Below are positions 1 through 7,533 of a stretch of DNA of 64,000 nucleotides, one piece after another. This DNA comes from Acinetobacter courvalinii (lineage in GTDB: Bacteria > Pseudomonadota > Gammaproteobacteria > Pseudomonadales > Moraxellaceae), in contig NZ_BMDA01000007.1 in the NCBI RefSeq assembly GCF_014635545.1, positions 1 to 64,000 on the forward strand, in the 5' to 3' direction. Within the stretch, counting starts at the first letter, position 1. Each line of letters opens with the position of its first letter. Both the position numbers and the translations under genes were made by a program. The notes below the pieces were generated by a model. That model was given only the letters and a program-made list of their open reading frames with translations, made no database searches and was not told where the DNA came from.

Positions 1-70
1 GAAGTGAAACCTCTTAGCGCTGATGGTAGTGTGGCACTTGCCATGTGAGAGTAAGTCATCGCCAGCTCTT
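1..70 (+). rRNA. rrf: 5S ribosomal RNA, 3' part (cut by the window edge)
   Basis: The first 70 bases match the second half of gammaproteobacterial 5S rRNA. They contain the conserved GAAGTGAAAC loop, TAGCGC, GATGGTAGTGTGG and the final GAGAGTA and GCCAG stretches. The 5' half and the rest of the rRNA operon lie to the left of the window. A strong terminator follows directly. The exact 3' end is estimated by comparison with the E. coli molecule. Confidence 0.93.
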
Positions 71-79
71 AAATACGAA

Positions 80-112
80 ACACCCCTAACCTGACGGTTA
101 GGGGTGTTTTTT
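80..112 (+). terminator. rRNA operon terminator
   Basis: Perfect 11-bp stem, ACACCCCTAAC (80-90) with GTTAGGGGTGT (97-107), followed by a run of six T. It sits about 10 bases after the 5S rRNA. The 280 bases from here to the next gene are very AT-rich and hold no recognised gene. Confidence 0.93.
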
Positions 113-336
113 ATTGCGTGGGAAAAAATAAGTTGGTTTATTAAATTACATCTCTTTCGGCATATTTATCTCAGAGCAACCTTTATTTCTTTTAAGGAAA
201 AAATTTATTTGTTAAAAGTCCTAACATAATTCTCGATTCTTACAAATAGTTTGATTGGCTTCACTTTAATTATCTTTACTTGAAGACAAACTATATTTAC
301 ACAAAATCTATATTATGGTTACATTAGGCATATTTT

Positions 337-342
337 TATAAT
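337..342 (+). promoter_or_regulatory. possible -10 box of the Ig-like lipoprotein gene
   Basis: TATAAT lies 52 bases before the preferred ATG at 394, in very AT-rich DNA. No good -35 hexamer is seen at the right distance, so this is only a candidate. Confidence 0.3.
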
Positions 343-393
343 GAAAAGTCTAATTCCATTTGGGGATTTGATCGGGGATAAAAAGGAATGATC

Positions 394-2418
394 ATGAATA
401 AAAAACAACTTACTTTAAAGTTGTCAGCGATTGCTGTATCTGTTTTATTAGCAAGTTGTGGTGGGGGAGGCGGTGGCTATTATGGTTCCAATAATAATAG
501 TTCTTCGGGTGGAGACAATAATAACTCTTCTGGTGGAAATGGTGAGACTCCCGTTACAGCAGTAAATATAGGAACTATCTCTTTAACTGATTCTAATGGC
601 AATGCAGTTACGACAATTACAAATCAAGGGGTAACAGCTCAGGTTGTCGTTAAAGATAATAATGGAAAAGGTATTAGTGGAGCTGTTGTAACTTTCACTG
701 GTAGTAATATGGTGTTTGGTACTACAAATGCAACAGCACTTACGAATGCGGAAGGCGTCGCTACAATTTCTATAATACCTACCGATCCGACGGTCACAGG
801 GGTATACGTTTTATCGGCAACAGCTGTCTATAATAATGTAACCTCTACACCTGCTAATTTAAATATTGTTTTTTCTAAACAAGACGTTGTAATTTCTAAT
901 ATGCTTGCGGCTAGTTCAACTCTTGAATCTGGTGGATCAACACTATTAAGTTTAGTCACACAAGACTCCAAAGGTAATTATCAAAATAATGTACCAGTTA
1001 ACTTTACTGCTGATTGTGGAAGTTTTAGTAATAGTAATGTAACGTCATCTAATCAGGGAAATATTGCAACAACATACTATGCTTTTGATTCGAAAGGCAA
1101 CTTATGTGATGGCAATCAACAGATCAGAGCGGCAACCTCGACAGGAGTAACCAGTAGTATTTCTGTTTCAATCGCTCGGGCTCTGGCAACTTCAGTCATC
1201 TATACGACAAAAGATCCTGTGCAATTAGGAATTAATTCAAGTGGTTCATCTTCCTCTGGACAAATTGAATTTACAGTTTATTCAAATGGTACCGTACTTA
1301 AAAATCAAGATGTTACCGTGAGTCTAGAGAAAGCTCCTACGGACTTAAACTTTATTCGATTAGGCAATCGTACAGCTCAAACTATTAAAAGTGATAGTGA
1401 GGGTAAAGTAATCGTAACAGTCTATCCCGGTAATATTCCTGGCCCTGTTGAGATTAAAGCAAGCTTATCGAATGGTCTAAGTGCATTATCTAAAAATGTC
1501 ACAGTGACCACTGGACGAGCTACACAGAAGAGTTTTAGTTTATCTACAAGTAAGCAATCTTTACAATCAGATAAAGATGGAGATATCGCAAGCATTACCG
1601 CAATGTTAGCAGACCGGAATTCTAATAGTGTTCCAGATGGTACAGTGGTCAATTTTGTTGCTGAGGGCGGGAAAGTTGACGGTAGTTGTAAAACAGTAGA
1701 TGGTCAATGTAGTGTTAATTTGCGTACGCAGAATCCTCGGCCTGCAAATGGACGTGTGACCGTGCTGGCTTATGTAGAAGGTGATAAATCATATACGGAT
1801 AAAGATGGGGATGGTGTTTATACGCCAATCAGCGCTGGGGGAATTGATACACTTGACAATAATATTGGTAATTTTTTCCGTGATGATAATGAAAATGCTA
1901 CTTATGATAGTGGCAATGGAGAATTTCTTTATAAGCGTGTTGCCGCACCATATAGCACCAACCTCTGTACAATATCCTCAGTTTTCCAACCTAATATTCC
2001 ATACACTTGTGATGATCAGCTAGCAACGACTTTACGTCAACAAATGATTTTCTCTTTTGCTTCTGATACACCAACATTTATTAATAATTATGGAATAAGT
2101 GGTAATTTAATTACTTCAGATTCATTTGGATTCCAAGTCTTTGGTAATAGTATGTTAACTGTTCCAATGCCATCTGGTACAACTATCGGGGTCTCAACTG
2201 AAGATAATACCGATGCCAATAATTTATCGTGTACTGCTAAGATTGTTAAAGGTGATAATCCGGTACCAAGTGTAATGAACTTAGAATCCCCTAGCTCTTT
2301 TAGTAATAGTACGGTTACAAAATATGGTGCAGAGCTGAAAGGTTGTGCAGCAGGAGATAGAATCTTAGTAACAATCACAGCCCCGAATAAAGTAACATCA
2401 TTCAGATTTATACGTTAA
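394..2418 (+). CDS. Ig-like (invasin/Big_1-type) surface lipoprotein
   Basis: The predicted protein has 674 residues. A lipoprotein signal ends in the lipobox LLASC and is followed by a Gly run and a Ser/Asn/Gly-rich linker. After that come several beta-rich segments of the invasin/intimin Ig-like type, with recurring patterns such as 'V..KDNNGKGISGAVVTF' and a DKDGDG acidic loop near residue 470 that could bind calcium. The likely location is an outer-membrane lipoprotein exposed to the surface or periplasm. An ATG at 388 is in frame, but AAGGA at 383-387 sits at proper distance only from the ATG at 394. The gene stands alone with its own terminator. Substrate or ligand is unknown; adhesion is inferred only from the fold. 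Confidence 0.8.
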   Translation: MNKKQLTLKLSAIAVSVLLASCGGGGGGYYGSNNNSSSGGDNNNSSGGNGETPVTAVNIGTISLTDSNGNAVTTITNQGVTAQVVVKDNNGKGISGAVVTFTGSNMVFGTTNATALTNAEGVATISIIPTDPTVTGVYVLSATAVYNNVTSTPANLNIVFSKQDVVISNMLAASSTLESGGSTLLSLVTQDSKGNYQNNVPVNFTADCGSFSNSNVTSSNQGNIATTYYAFDSKGNLCDGNQQIRAATSTGVTSSISVSIARALATSVIYTTKDPVQLGINSSGSSSSGQIEFTVYSNGTVLKNQDVTVSLEKAPTDLNFIRLGNRTAQTIKSDSEGKVIVTVYPGNIPGPVEIKASLSNGLSALSKNVTVTTGRATQKSFSLSTSKQSLQSDKDGDIASITAMLADRNSNSVPDGTVVNFVAEGGKVDGSCKTVDGQCSVNLRTQNPRPANGRVTVLAYVEGDKSYTDKDGDGVYTPISAGGIDTLDNNIGNFFRDDNENATYDSGNGEFLYKRVAAPYSTNLCTISSVFQPNIPYTCDDQLATTLRQQMIFSFASDTPTFINNYGISGNLITSDSFGFQVFGNSMLTVPMPSGTTIGVSTEDNTDANNLSCTAKIVKGDNPVPSVMNLESPSSFSNSTVTKYGAELKGCAAGDRILVTITAPNKVTSFRFIR

Positions 2419-2433
2419 TTAGCATGAGTAGAG

Positions 2434-2458
2434 AACAGCACTTCGGTGCTGTTTTTTT
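2434..2458 (+). terminator. terminator of the Ig-like lipoprotein gene
   Basis: AACAGCAC (2434-2441), TTCG tetraloop, GTGCTGTT (2446-2453), then T-rich DNA. It overlaps by a few bases the stop codon of the small lipoprotein gene on the other strand. Confidence 0.9.
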
Positions 2459-2561
2459 ATAATGCTGTTCCTACACTGACTGAGGCAGTCGGACGAACTT
2501 GCATTGAGCTACAAGCTGAAACAGCGAAAAGACATAACAGGATAATAGCTAGTTTGGACAT
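2457..2561 (-). CDS. small lipoprotein, 34 residues
   Basis: A short reading frame encodes MSKLAIILLCLFAVSAC and then 17 residues ending in VGTAL. It has a positively charged N-terminus, a hydrophobic core and a clean lipobox (AVSAC), which together are unlikely by chance. The mature part is only about 18 residues, starting at the lipidated Cys and rich in Ser, Val and Thr. The family is not recognised. No clear Shine-Dalgarno is seen. Instead the start codon lies in a 10-bp hairpin (2560-2589). The gene is convergent with the Ig-like lipoprotein gene and may be expressed conditionally. Inferred location: inner face of the outer membrane or outer face of the inner membrane. Confidence 0.62.
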   Translation of the reverse strand: MSKLAIILLCLFAVSACSSMQVRPTASVSVGTAL

Positions 2562-2589
2562 GGTTCTTTATCTTATGAAAAAGAACCAT
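2560..2589 (-). promoter_or_regulatory. hairpin covering the start codon of the small lipoprotein
   Basis: On the minus strand ATGGTTCTTT (2589-2580) pairs with AAAGAACCAT (2569-2560), a perfect 10-bp stem with a 10-base loop. The AU of the start codon at 2561-2559 is inside the stem. No T-run follows, so it is not a usual terminator. It may control translation; this is inference from sequence only. Confidence 0.5.
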
Positions 2590-2645
2590 CTTCATATAAA
2601 TCGCAAGATTTAACTATTTTGATCGGGTAATGAAATGTAATGAAT

Positions 2646-2981
2646 TTAATCGTCCAACAAATCCATCTGTTTTGCTAACTGATATAAATTATTCGAACGG
2701 TTTCCTGTGCGGCAGAACATCAAAATCGGTTTTGGCAGTTCATTATAATGATTTGCAAAAGTACGCACGTCCAGTTCAGTAATCTGACCCGCCACAACAG
2801 GCTGATAGACATAATCCAGACCTGCACTGCGAGCAGACTCTTCAATCTGTGCACTGGTCGGCTGATCAGACCCACCTTCCATATCAGGACGGTTATTAAT
2901 AATCGATTTGAAACCTTTTTCAACAACCTGAGCTACATGCTCCGGGCCGATTTGACCTGCAAAACCTATATTTTCTGACAT
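2646..2981 (-). CDS. DUF442/TIGR01244 family phosphatase-like protein
   Basis: The 111-residue protein resembles the small beta-lactamase-hydrolase-like/DUF442 family, which shares the dual-specificity phosphatase fold. The P-loop is visible as CRTGNRS near residue 89, with the nucleophilic Cys and Arg kept. The family is often labelled sulfur transferase or phosphatase and is also found fused to persulfide dioxygenase-type metallo-hydrolases, so a role in sulfide handling is possible but not shown here. It is a single-gene unit, divergent from the hydrolase gene at 3108. Confidence 0.75.
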   Translation of the reverse strand: MSENIGFAGQIGPEHVAQVVEKGFKSIINNRPDMEGGSDQPTSAQIEESARSAGLDYVYQPVVAGQITELDVRTFANHYNELPKPILMFCRTGNRSNNLYQLAKQMDLLDD

Positions 2982-3107
2982 CTTGTCACTCCAAAATCAA
3001 ACAAAACATTTTATGCTCTATCTATCATAGCATTAAGCTCGATCTTGGGTTTAAATGTCTATATTAAATAAACGATGATAACGAATAAGATACGCAATGG
3101 AGCGCGC

Positions 3108-4004
3108 ATGCATACTTATACAGTTGAGCCGTTGTATGTTACGAGTGGTGATGAAACCATCGCTGCCGACTTCTATCTTCCGAAAACAAATATCAAACCT
3201 GCTGTGATTGTGATGGCGCATGGATTTGCCGGATTGCGTCAATTTAAGTTGGTTCAGTATGCACAGCGTTTTGCCCATGCCGGCTATGCCGTGATTTTGT
3301 TCGACTATCGTTATTGGGGCGGCAGTACCGGTAAACCGCGTGAACTGGTATCGCTCAGTGCCCAGCTTGATGATTGGAAGAGCGTGATTCAATATGCCTC
3401 TAACTGTAAGTCGATTGATAGCCGACGGATTATTTTGTGGGGTACATCACTCAGTGGTGGCTATGCACTGAGTTTGGCGACGGATCTGAAAAATATTCAG
3501 GCAGTGATGGTACAAGTGCCTTATGTTGACGGGGCAGAAACAGCCAAGCTATATCCATTGCAACGTTATCCAGAAGCATTGAAACGTTCCAGTCAGGACT
3601 ATATGGGCTCCAAGATGGGCTTGGCGCCTAAAACCTTACCCGTAGTCGATCAATATAAACTCTGTTTCTTACCGACCTCAGATAGTTATTACGGTTATCA
3701 TTCGATTGTAAATCCTGATTATTACTGGAGTGGCGAAGTGCCTGCACGGGTGTTTTTTAATCTGATGCGTTACCGGCCGATTCAGTTTGTACGCAAGATT
3801 AATATTCCAGTGTTATTTATTGCGGCTAAATATGACAGCCTGATTCCGATTGCCTCAAGTCGTGAAGCCGCCACCAATATTGCGCCATTTGTGAGCTATC
3901 ATGAATGGGAAATGAAGCATTTCGATATTTATCACGATTCTTGGTTTGAAAAAGCAGTGACAACCCAATTAGAATTTTTACATCAACATATCGGAGTGAT
4001 GTAA
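3108..4004 (+). CDS. alpha/beta hydrolase
   Basis: The protein has 298 residues and the alpha/beta-hydrolase fold. The oxyanion-region HGFAG occurs near residue 41, the nucleophile elbow GTSLSGG (G-x-S-x-G) near residue 112, a late Asp in 'AAKYDSLIPI' and a His in 'MKHFDIYHD' close to the C-terminus. This resembles peptidase S15/DLH-like hydrolases of the YcjY type. An in-frame ATG at 3075 exists, but GGAG at 3098-3101 favours the ATG at 3108. The stop codon abuts the start of trxC, suggesting co-transcription. Substrate unknown. Confidence 0.78.
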   Translation: MHTYTVEPLYVTSGDETIAADFYLPKTNIKPAVIVMAHGFAGLRQFKLVQYAQRFAHAGYAVILFDYRYWGGSTGKPRELVSLSAQLDDWKSVIQYASNCKSIDSRRIILWGTSLSGGYALSLATDLKNIQAVMVQVPYVDGAETAKLYPLQRYPEALKRSSQDYMGSKMGLAPKTLPVVDQYKLCFLPTSDSYYGYHSIVNPDYYWSGEVPARVFFNLMRYRPIQFVRKINIPVLFIAAKYDSLIPIASSREAATNIAPFVSYHEWEMKHFDIYHDSWFEKAVTTQLEFLHQHIGVM

Positions 4005-4442
4005 ATGATTATTGTCTGTGCATCATGTGGTGCAAAAAATCGTGTACCTGAAGAAAAACTGGCGGTTCATCCCAATTGCGGTCAGTGCCATCAAGCATTG
4101 CTGCCTTTAGAACCGATTGAGCTGAATGAACAAAACTTTAGCAATTTCATTAGCAATAGTGATTTACCTGTGCTGATTGACCTATGGGCAGAATGGTGTG
4201 GTCCATGTAAAATGATGGCGCCACATTTTGCTCAGGTCGCCAAGCAAAATCCTTACGTTGTTTTTGCCAAAATCGATACGGAAGCAAACCCGCGTTTGAG
4301 CGCTGCATTTAATGTCCGTAGCATCCCAACTCTGGTTCTCATGAACAAAACCACAGAAGTGGCGAGAATCAGTGGCGCATTACGTGCACCTGAACTGCAA
4401 CAGTGGCTAGATCAGCAATTACAGCAACAGCAAGGAAATTAA
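4005..4442 (+). CDS. trxC: thioredoxin 2 (zinc-type thioredoxin)
   Basis: This protein of 145 residues begins with a zinc-ribbon-like segment with CASC and CGQC pairs, the hallmark of thioredoxin 2. A complete thioredoxin domain follows with active site WCGPCK near residue 65 and the cis-Pro loop in 'SIPTLVL'. Thioredoxin 2 reduces disulfides in cytosolic proteins and is linked to oxidative stress in E. coli. The ATG follows the stop of the hydrolase gene without a gap, and the next gene starts 1 base after this stop. The three genes therefore look like one operon. Confidence 0.92.
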   Translation: MIIVCASCGAKNRVPEEKLAVHPNCGQCHQALLPLEPIELNEQNFSNFISNSDLPVLIDLWAEWCGPCKMMAPHFAQVAKQNPYVVFAKIDTEANPRLSAAFNVRSIPTLVLMNKTTEVARISGALRAPELQQWLDQQLQQQQGN

Positions 4443-4443
4443 C

Positions 4444-4866
4444 ATGAGCGAACGCCCAAAGCATCCTGAAGGGATCTTATCTCTACAAAATATTGCCATG
4501 CCAGCGGATACCAACTGGAGTGGTGATGTTTTTGGAGGCTGGATTGTTTCCCAGATGGATCTGGCTGGAGCGATTCATGTTGAACGTTTTAGTAAAGGCC
4601 GTTGTGCGACGATTGCCATTAATCAGATGACTTTCCTTGTGCCTGTAAAAGTAGGTAATGTGATTAGCTGTTATACCAAGATTCTGAAAGTCGGTAGCAG
4701 CTCGGTACAGGTTCAAATCGAAGTGTGGAACAGTCACGATGATTCACGTGAACCTGTACGGATTACCGAAGGCGTATTTACATTTGTTGCGGTGGATGTA
4801 AATGGAAATAAACGTTTAATTACAGATGAAATTAAACAGGCTTTTCTAGCTTCACAGTCAGCTTAA
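4444..4866 (+). CDS. yciA: acyl-CoA thioesterase, YciA-like hotdog protein
   Basis: This is a hotdog-fold protein of 140 residues. It carries the signature of acyl-CoA hydrolases: 'PADTNWSGDVFGGWIVSQMDLAGAIHV', with the conserved D-x-N-x-x-x-x-x-F-G-G core and a catalytic Asp. The family hydrolyses short- to long-chain acyl-CoA in the cytosol. It is the last gene of the hydrolase-trxC-thioesterase run. The gene symbol is by similarity to E. coli YciA and the substrate range is not known. Confidence 0.85.
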   Translation: MSERPKHPEGILSLQNIAMPADTNWSGDVFGGWIVSQMDLAGAIHVERFSKGRCATIAINQMTFLVPVKVGNVISCYTKILKVGSSSVQVQIEVWNSHDDSREPVRITEGVFTFVAVDVNGNKRLITDEIKQAFLASQSA

Positions 4867-4943
4867 ATGATCCGTTTTAATATCTGCACTTACTAGAACA
4901 GCTAATGATGTTTTAACACTATTTTTTAATCGAGAATATACAG

Positions 4944-5423
4944 ATGGCTGAAGAACTGGTTTTACAACAGGGCCACAAAGTTGAGCAATATCAAAGTATC
5001 CTGCCACAGATTCAGGCCATTGTTGAAGATGAAGCTGATGTGATCGCGAATCTGGCCAATATCTGTGCGGCACTCAGACAGCAATTTGGCTGGTTCTGGA
5101 TTGGCTTTTATCTGGTGAAAGGAAATGAGCTGGTATTAGGACCTTTTCAAGGACCAATTGCCTGTACCCGTATTGCTAAAGGTCGTGGTGTGTGTGGTTC
5201 AGCATGGCAACAACAGCAAGTAATTGTGGTGCCTGATGTGGATCAGTTTCCCGGGCATATTGCCTGTAGCTCTGACTCTAAATCGGAAATTGTGTTACCC
5301 ATCATGAAAAATGGTGAGTGTGTCGGTGTGCTGGATATTGACAGTGATGAACTAAATCAGTTTGATGAGGTTGATGCTGAACATCTCCAGCAATTGATGG
5401 CAATGATTGAAAAATTTATCTAA
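4944..5423 (+). CDS. msrC: free methionine-(R)-sulfoxide reductase (GAF domain)
   Basis: This GAF-domain protein of 159 residues matches the fRMsr/YebR family. It shows the conserved 'LVLGPFQG', 'RGVCGSAW' and 'HIACSSDSKSEIVLP' segments with the two key Cys residues. The enzyme reduces free methionine-R-sulfoxide using thioredoxin. It lies 77 bases after the thioesterase gene and shares the strand with trxC, whose product can serve as electron donor. That functional link is inferred. A terminator follows. Confidence 0.9.
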   Translation: MAEELVLQQGHKVEQYQSILPQIQAIVEDEADVIANLANICAALRQQFGWFWIGFYLVKGNELVLGPFQGPIACTRIAKGRGVCGSAWQQQQVIVVPDVDQFPGHIACSSDSKSEIVLPIMKNGECVGVLDIDSDELNQFDEVDAEHLQQLMAMIEKFI

Positions 5424-5435
5424 GCCCAAACTATA

Positions 5436-5465
5436 AAAAGCCCACATGATGTTGGGCTTTTTTTA
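5436..5465 (+). terminator. terminator after msrC
   Basis: AAAAGCCCA (5436-5444) pairs with TGGGCTTTT (5453-5461), followed by more T. The left-arm A-run also gives a T-run on the minus strand, so it may serve the convergent gene at 5478 too. Confidence 0.9.
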
Positions 5466-5477
5466 TGTGTACTCTGC

Positions 5478-5987
5478 TTAGAACATGGTATTGGTATTTT
5501 TGCTGTTCTCTGGAATGTTCTGTATCACATCCCAGTGCTCTACAATTTTGCCATGTTCAACCCGGAATATATCTATAATGGCTCGGCCTCGGTCAGTGTC
5601 ATTTTCAGTCGAATGCACATGCAGGACGACTAAATTTCCTTCAGCAATCACTTTCTTGATGACATTCTTTGCCTGAGGATGATGACTAAATTTTTGCGTA
5701 AAGAAGTTTACAAAAGGCGCCTTACCATCAGGTACATTCGGATTGTGCTGAATATACTGATTCCCAATATAACGATCCGCGTATTGTTTGACCTGATGTT
5801 TCAGGAAAACACCTTCATAAAAATCGGTGACAATTTTCTTGTTTTGTTCAGCTACAGACTTTGTGTGCTTTGCGGGCACAGAAACGCGGGAAGAGGCATC
5901 AGCAGCAAAGACTTGACCTGGGTAAAATGCTAGATTGAGCAGGACAAATACATGGGAAAGAAGCAATATTTTTTTCATTTTTAGCAT
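5478..5987 (-). CDS. secreted NTF2-like (SnoaL-type) protein
   Basis: The protein has 169 residues with an N-terminal signal peptide (hydrophobic LLLSHVFVLLNLAF, then ...VFA-AD). The mature part is a SnoaL-like/NTF2 domain, with 'YADRYIGNQYIQHNP', 'VIAEGNLVVLHVHS' and 'IIDIFRVEHGKIVEHWDVIQ', typical of predicted SnoaL-like enzymes. The pocket residues His and Asp are present. Periplasmic location is inferred from the signal. No partner genes are obvious. An alternative ATG three codons in (5978) gives a better signal peptide start. Confidence 0.78.
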   Translation of the reverse strand: MLKMKKILLLSHVFVLLNLAFYPGQVFAADASSRVSVPAKHTKSVAEQNKKIVTDFYEGVFLKHQVKQYADRYIGNQYIQHNPNVPDGKAPFVNFFTQKFSHHPQAKNVIKKVIAEGNLVVLHVHSTENDTDRGRAIIDIFRVEHGKIVEHWDVIQNIPENSKNTNTMF

Positions 5988-6054
5988 CAGAACACAAACA
6001 GATAGGCTTGTATCCTGATACTAATGATGAACTTGGAGTAGTCTAGACCGGTTA

Positions 6055-6549
6055 TTATTTTTTACGTTTTGGTAACCAGGCCCAAAGCATCTGGCACTGG
6101 ATCGGTTCGTTACCAGAATCATCAATCACGGTCACAGGAATCAATAACTCGCCTTTTTCATTTTCAGCAATAAACTTTTGCAAATCTGCCGATAAGCTCG
6201 CTGTTGCAGTTAAACCACCTTGTGCGACTTTTAAATAATCCACATGCAGTGATTTGATCAACAGAATACGATCATCCGGAACATGTAAACCCGTTAAAAA
6301 GCCCGTCGCAGTTTCTGCAAGTAATGCCATTGCGGCAGCATGAACCCCTTTAATATGGTTTTGCATATTGCGCTGGTTTTCAATACGAACAGTCACGTGG
6401 TCTTTATCCACTTCCAAATAGCGGATATTGGCTGTGCCGACCATAGGAACAACACGACCAAACGCTTTGCTCCAGAGCGTGCTACGAATGCCTTTTGGAA
6501 ATTTAGAGGTGGTTTTAACCAGCTTATAAAGACGGTTATCTTTTGCCAT
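6055..6549 (-). CDS. DUF4442 hotdog-fold thioesterase-like protein
   Basis: A protein of 164 residues matching the DUF4442 family of hotdog proteins. The core is 'NHIKGVHAAAMALLAETATGFLTGLHVP', in which the usual NH-x-x-G(V/T)-H-A motif is visible near residue 63. Related PaaI-type proteins hydrolyse acyl-CoA. The substrate here is unknown. It lies 14 bases downstream of yajQ on the same strand, so the two are probably co-transcribed. Confidence 0.78.
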   Translation of the reverse strand: MAKDNRLYKLVKTTSKFPKGIRSTLWSKAFGRVVPMVGTANIRYLEVDKDHVTVRIENQRNMQNHIKGVHAAAMALLAETATGFLTGLHVPDDRILLIKSLHVDYLKVAQGGLTATASLSADLQKFIAENEKGELLIPVTVIDDSGNEPIQCQMLWAWLPKRKK

Positions 6550-6563
6550 GATGAACCTATTAC

Positions 6564-7052
6564 TTAATCTTTGAAGTTATTAAATTGCAGTGGCAGACCA
6601 AATTGTTGTTCACGTAAAAAGTTCATCACTTGTTGCAAAGTATCGCGCTTTTTATCCGTGACACGGATTTTGTCTCCTTGGATAGAAGATTGCGCTTTGA
6701 TGCCACTTTCTTTAATGGCTTTATTAATTTTTTTTGCGGTATCTGAGTCAAGTCCATCTTTAAGCTTGATCACTTGCACTACATTTTTACCTGAAGCGGT
6801 TGCCTTTTGTGGATCGAGTGCCTGTACGTCAACTTTACGTTTATAGAAATGGTTTTCCAGCATGGTATAGACTTGTTCACACTGGAAATCACTTTCAGTT
6901 GAAATTTTGATTTCTTTATTTTTTTCATTTAGCTCAATTGAAACATCCTGCCCACGGAAGTCAAAACGTGTAGCAATTTCTTTTTGCGTGTTTTGCACCG
7001 CATGATTGACTTCAAATAACTCTAATTCAGAAACAATATCAAAAGAAGGCAT
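6564..7052 (-). CDS. yajQ: YajQ family nucleotide-binding protein
   Basis: This predicted protein of 162 residues starts MPSFDIVSELELFEVNHAVQ, the conserved start of the UPF0234/YajQ family. A longer in-frame start at 7115 exists, but the family start and the AAAGG box just upstream fix it at 7052. YajQ proteins have two RRM-like folds. Xanthomonas and Pseudomonas members bind cyclic di-GMP and act with a LysR-type regulator. A c-di-GMP enzyme is encoded at 42451 in the same window, but no direct link is shown. Confidence 0.92.
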   Translation of the reverse strand: MPSFDIVSELELFEVNHAVQNTQKEIATRFDFRGQDVSIELNEKNKEIKISTESDFQCEQVYTMLENHFYKRKVDVQALDPQKATASGKNVVQVIKLKDGLDSDTAKKINKAIKESGIKAQSSIQGDKIRVTDKKRDTLQQVMNFLREQQFGLPLQFNNFKD

Positions 7053-7142
7053 AGTTAGACCTTTACAAAGGGAAAGAATATTTGAGATGCTAAGGGGGTT
7101 TTCTTCATTTGCCAAGTGTTGTTTACATCAAAGGAGTGCACA

Positions 7143-7457
7143 ATGATCCGTAAACAAGAAATTACAACATTTGAGTTCCCAGAAGGCGCAGTCATTTGGG
7201 ATGTCCGAGATACCAAAGCGTATACAGAGGCTCATGTCAAAGGGGCGGTGAATCGTCCAATTGCTGAATTAACTGCGGATAGTTTGACTCAAGTGGCAGC
7301 GGATCAACCGATTTACATTCTGTGTGGTGGCGGTAGTAAAGCACCGCGTGCAGCAGAGCTTTTAGACGGTATTGATAGTTCTCGTGAGTATGTTGTATTG
7401 ATGGGTGGCACACGCGCAGCGCGTGATGCAGGCTTAGCTTTGGAACAAGGCGCTTAA
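7143..7457 (+). CDS. single-domain rhodanese-like protein
   Basis: The protein has 104 residues and one rhodanese domain: 'VIWDVRDTKAYTEAHVKGAVNRP' and an active-site loop starting YILCGGGSKAP, so the catalytic Cys is present near residue 62. It probably moves sulfane sulfur in the cytosol, for example for tRNA thiolation or detoxification. The start at 7143 is supported by AAGGAG at 7131-7136; an upstream GTG (7116) lacks a ribosome site. It is divergent from yajQ and convergent with mnmC. Confidence 0.82.
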   Translation: MIRKQEITTFEFPEGAVIWDVRDTKAYTEAHVKGAVNRPIAELTADSLTQVAADQPIYILCGGGSKAPRAAELLDGIDSSREYVVLMGGTRAARDAGLALEQGA

Positions 7458-7467
7458 AACACTCAAA

Positions 7468-7501
7468 AATTTGCCAAAATACTTGGGTATTTTGGCAAAT
7501 T
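7468..7501 (-). terminator. long terminator hairpin between the rhodanese gene and mnmC
   Basis: Perfect 15-bp stem: AATTTGCCAAAATAC (7468-7482), loop TTGG, GTATTTTGGCAAATT (7487-7501). The minus strand continues with a T-rich stretch, so it mainly ends mnmC. It may also act in the plus direction. Confidence 0.85.
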
Positions 7502-7533
7502 CAAAAATAATAAAGATTCAAACGTCCAAATAC

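Noticed and set aside
5679..5933. Plus-strand frame of 84 codons opposite the NTF2-like gene
   Set aside because: Fully antisense to a gene with clear signal peptide and family match; no supporting features.
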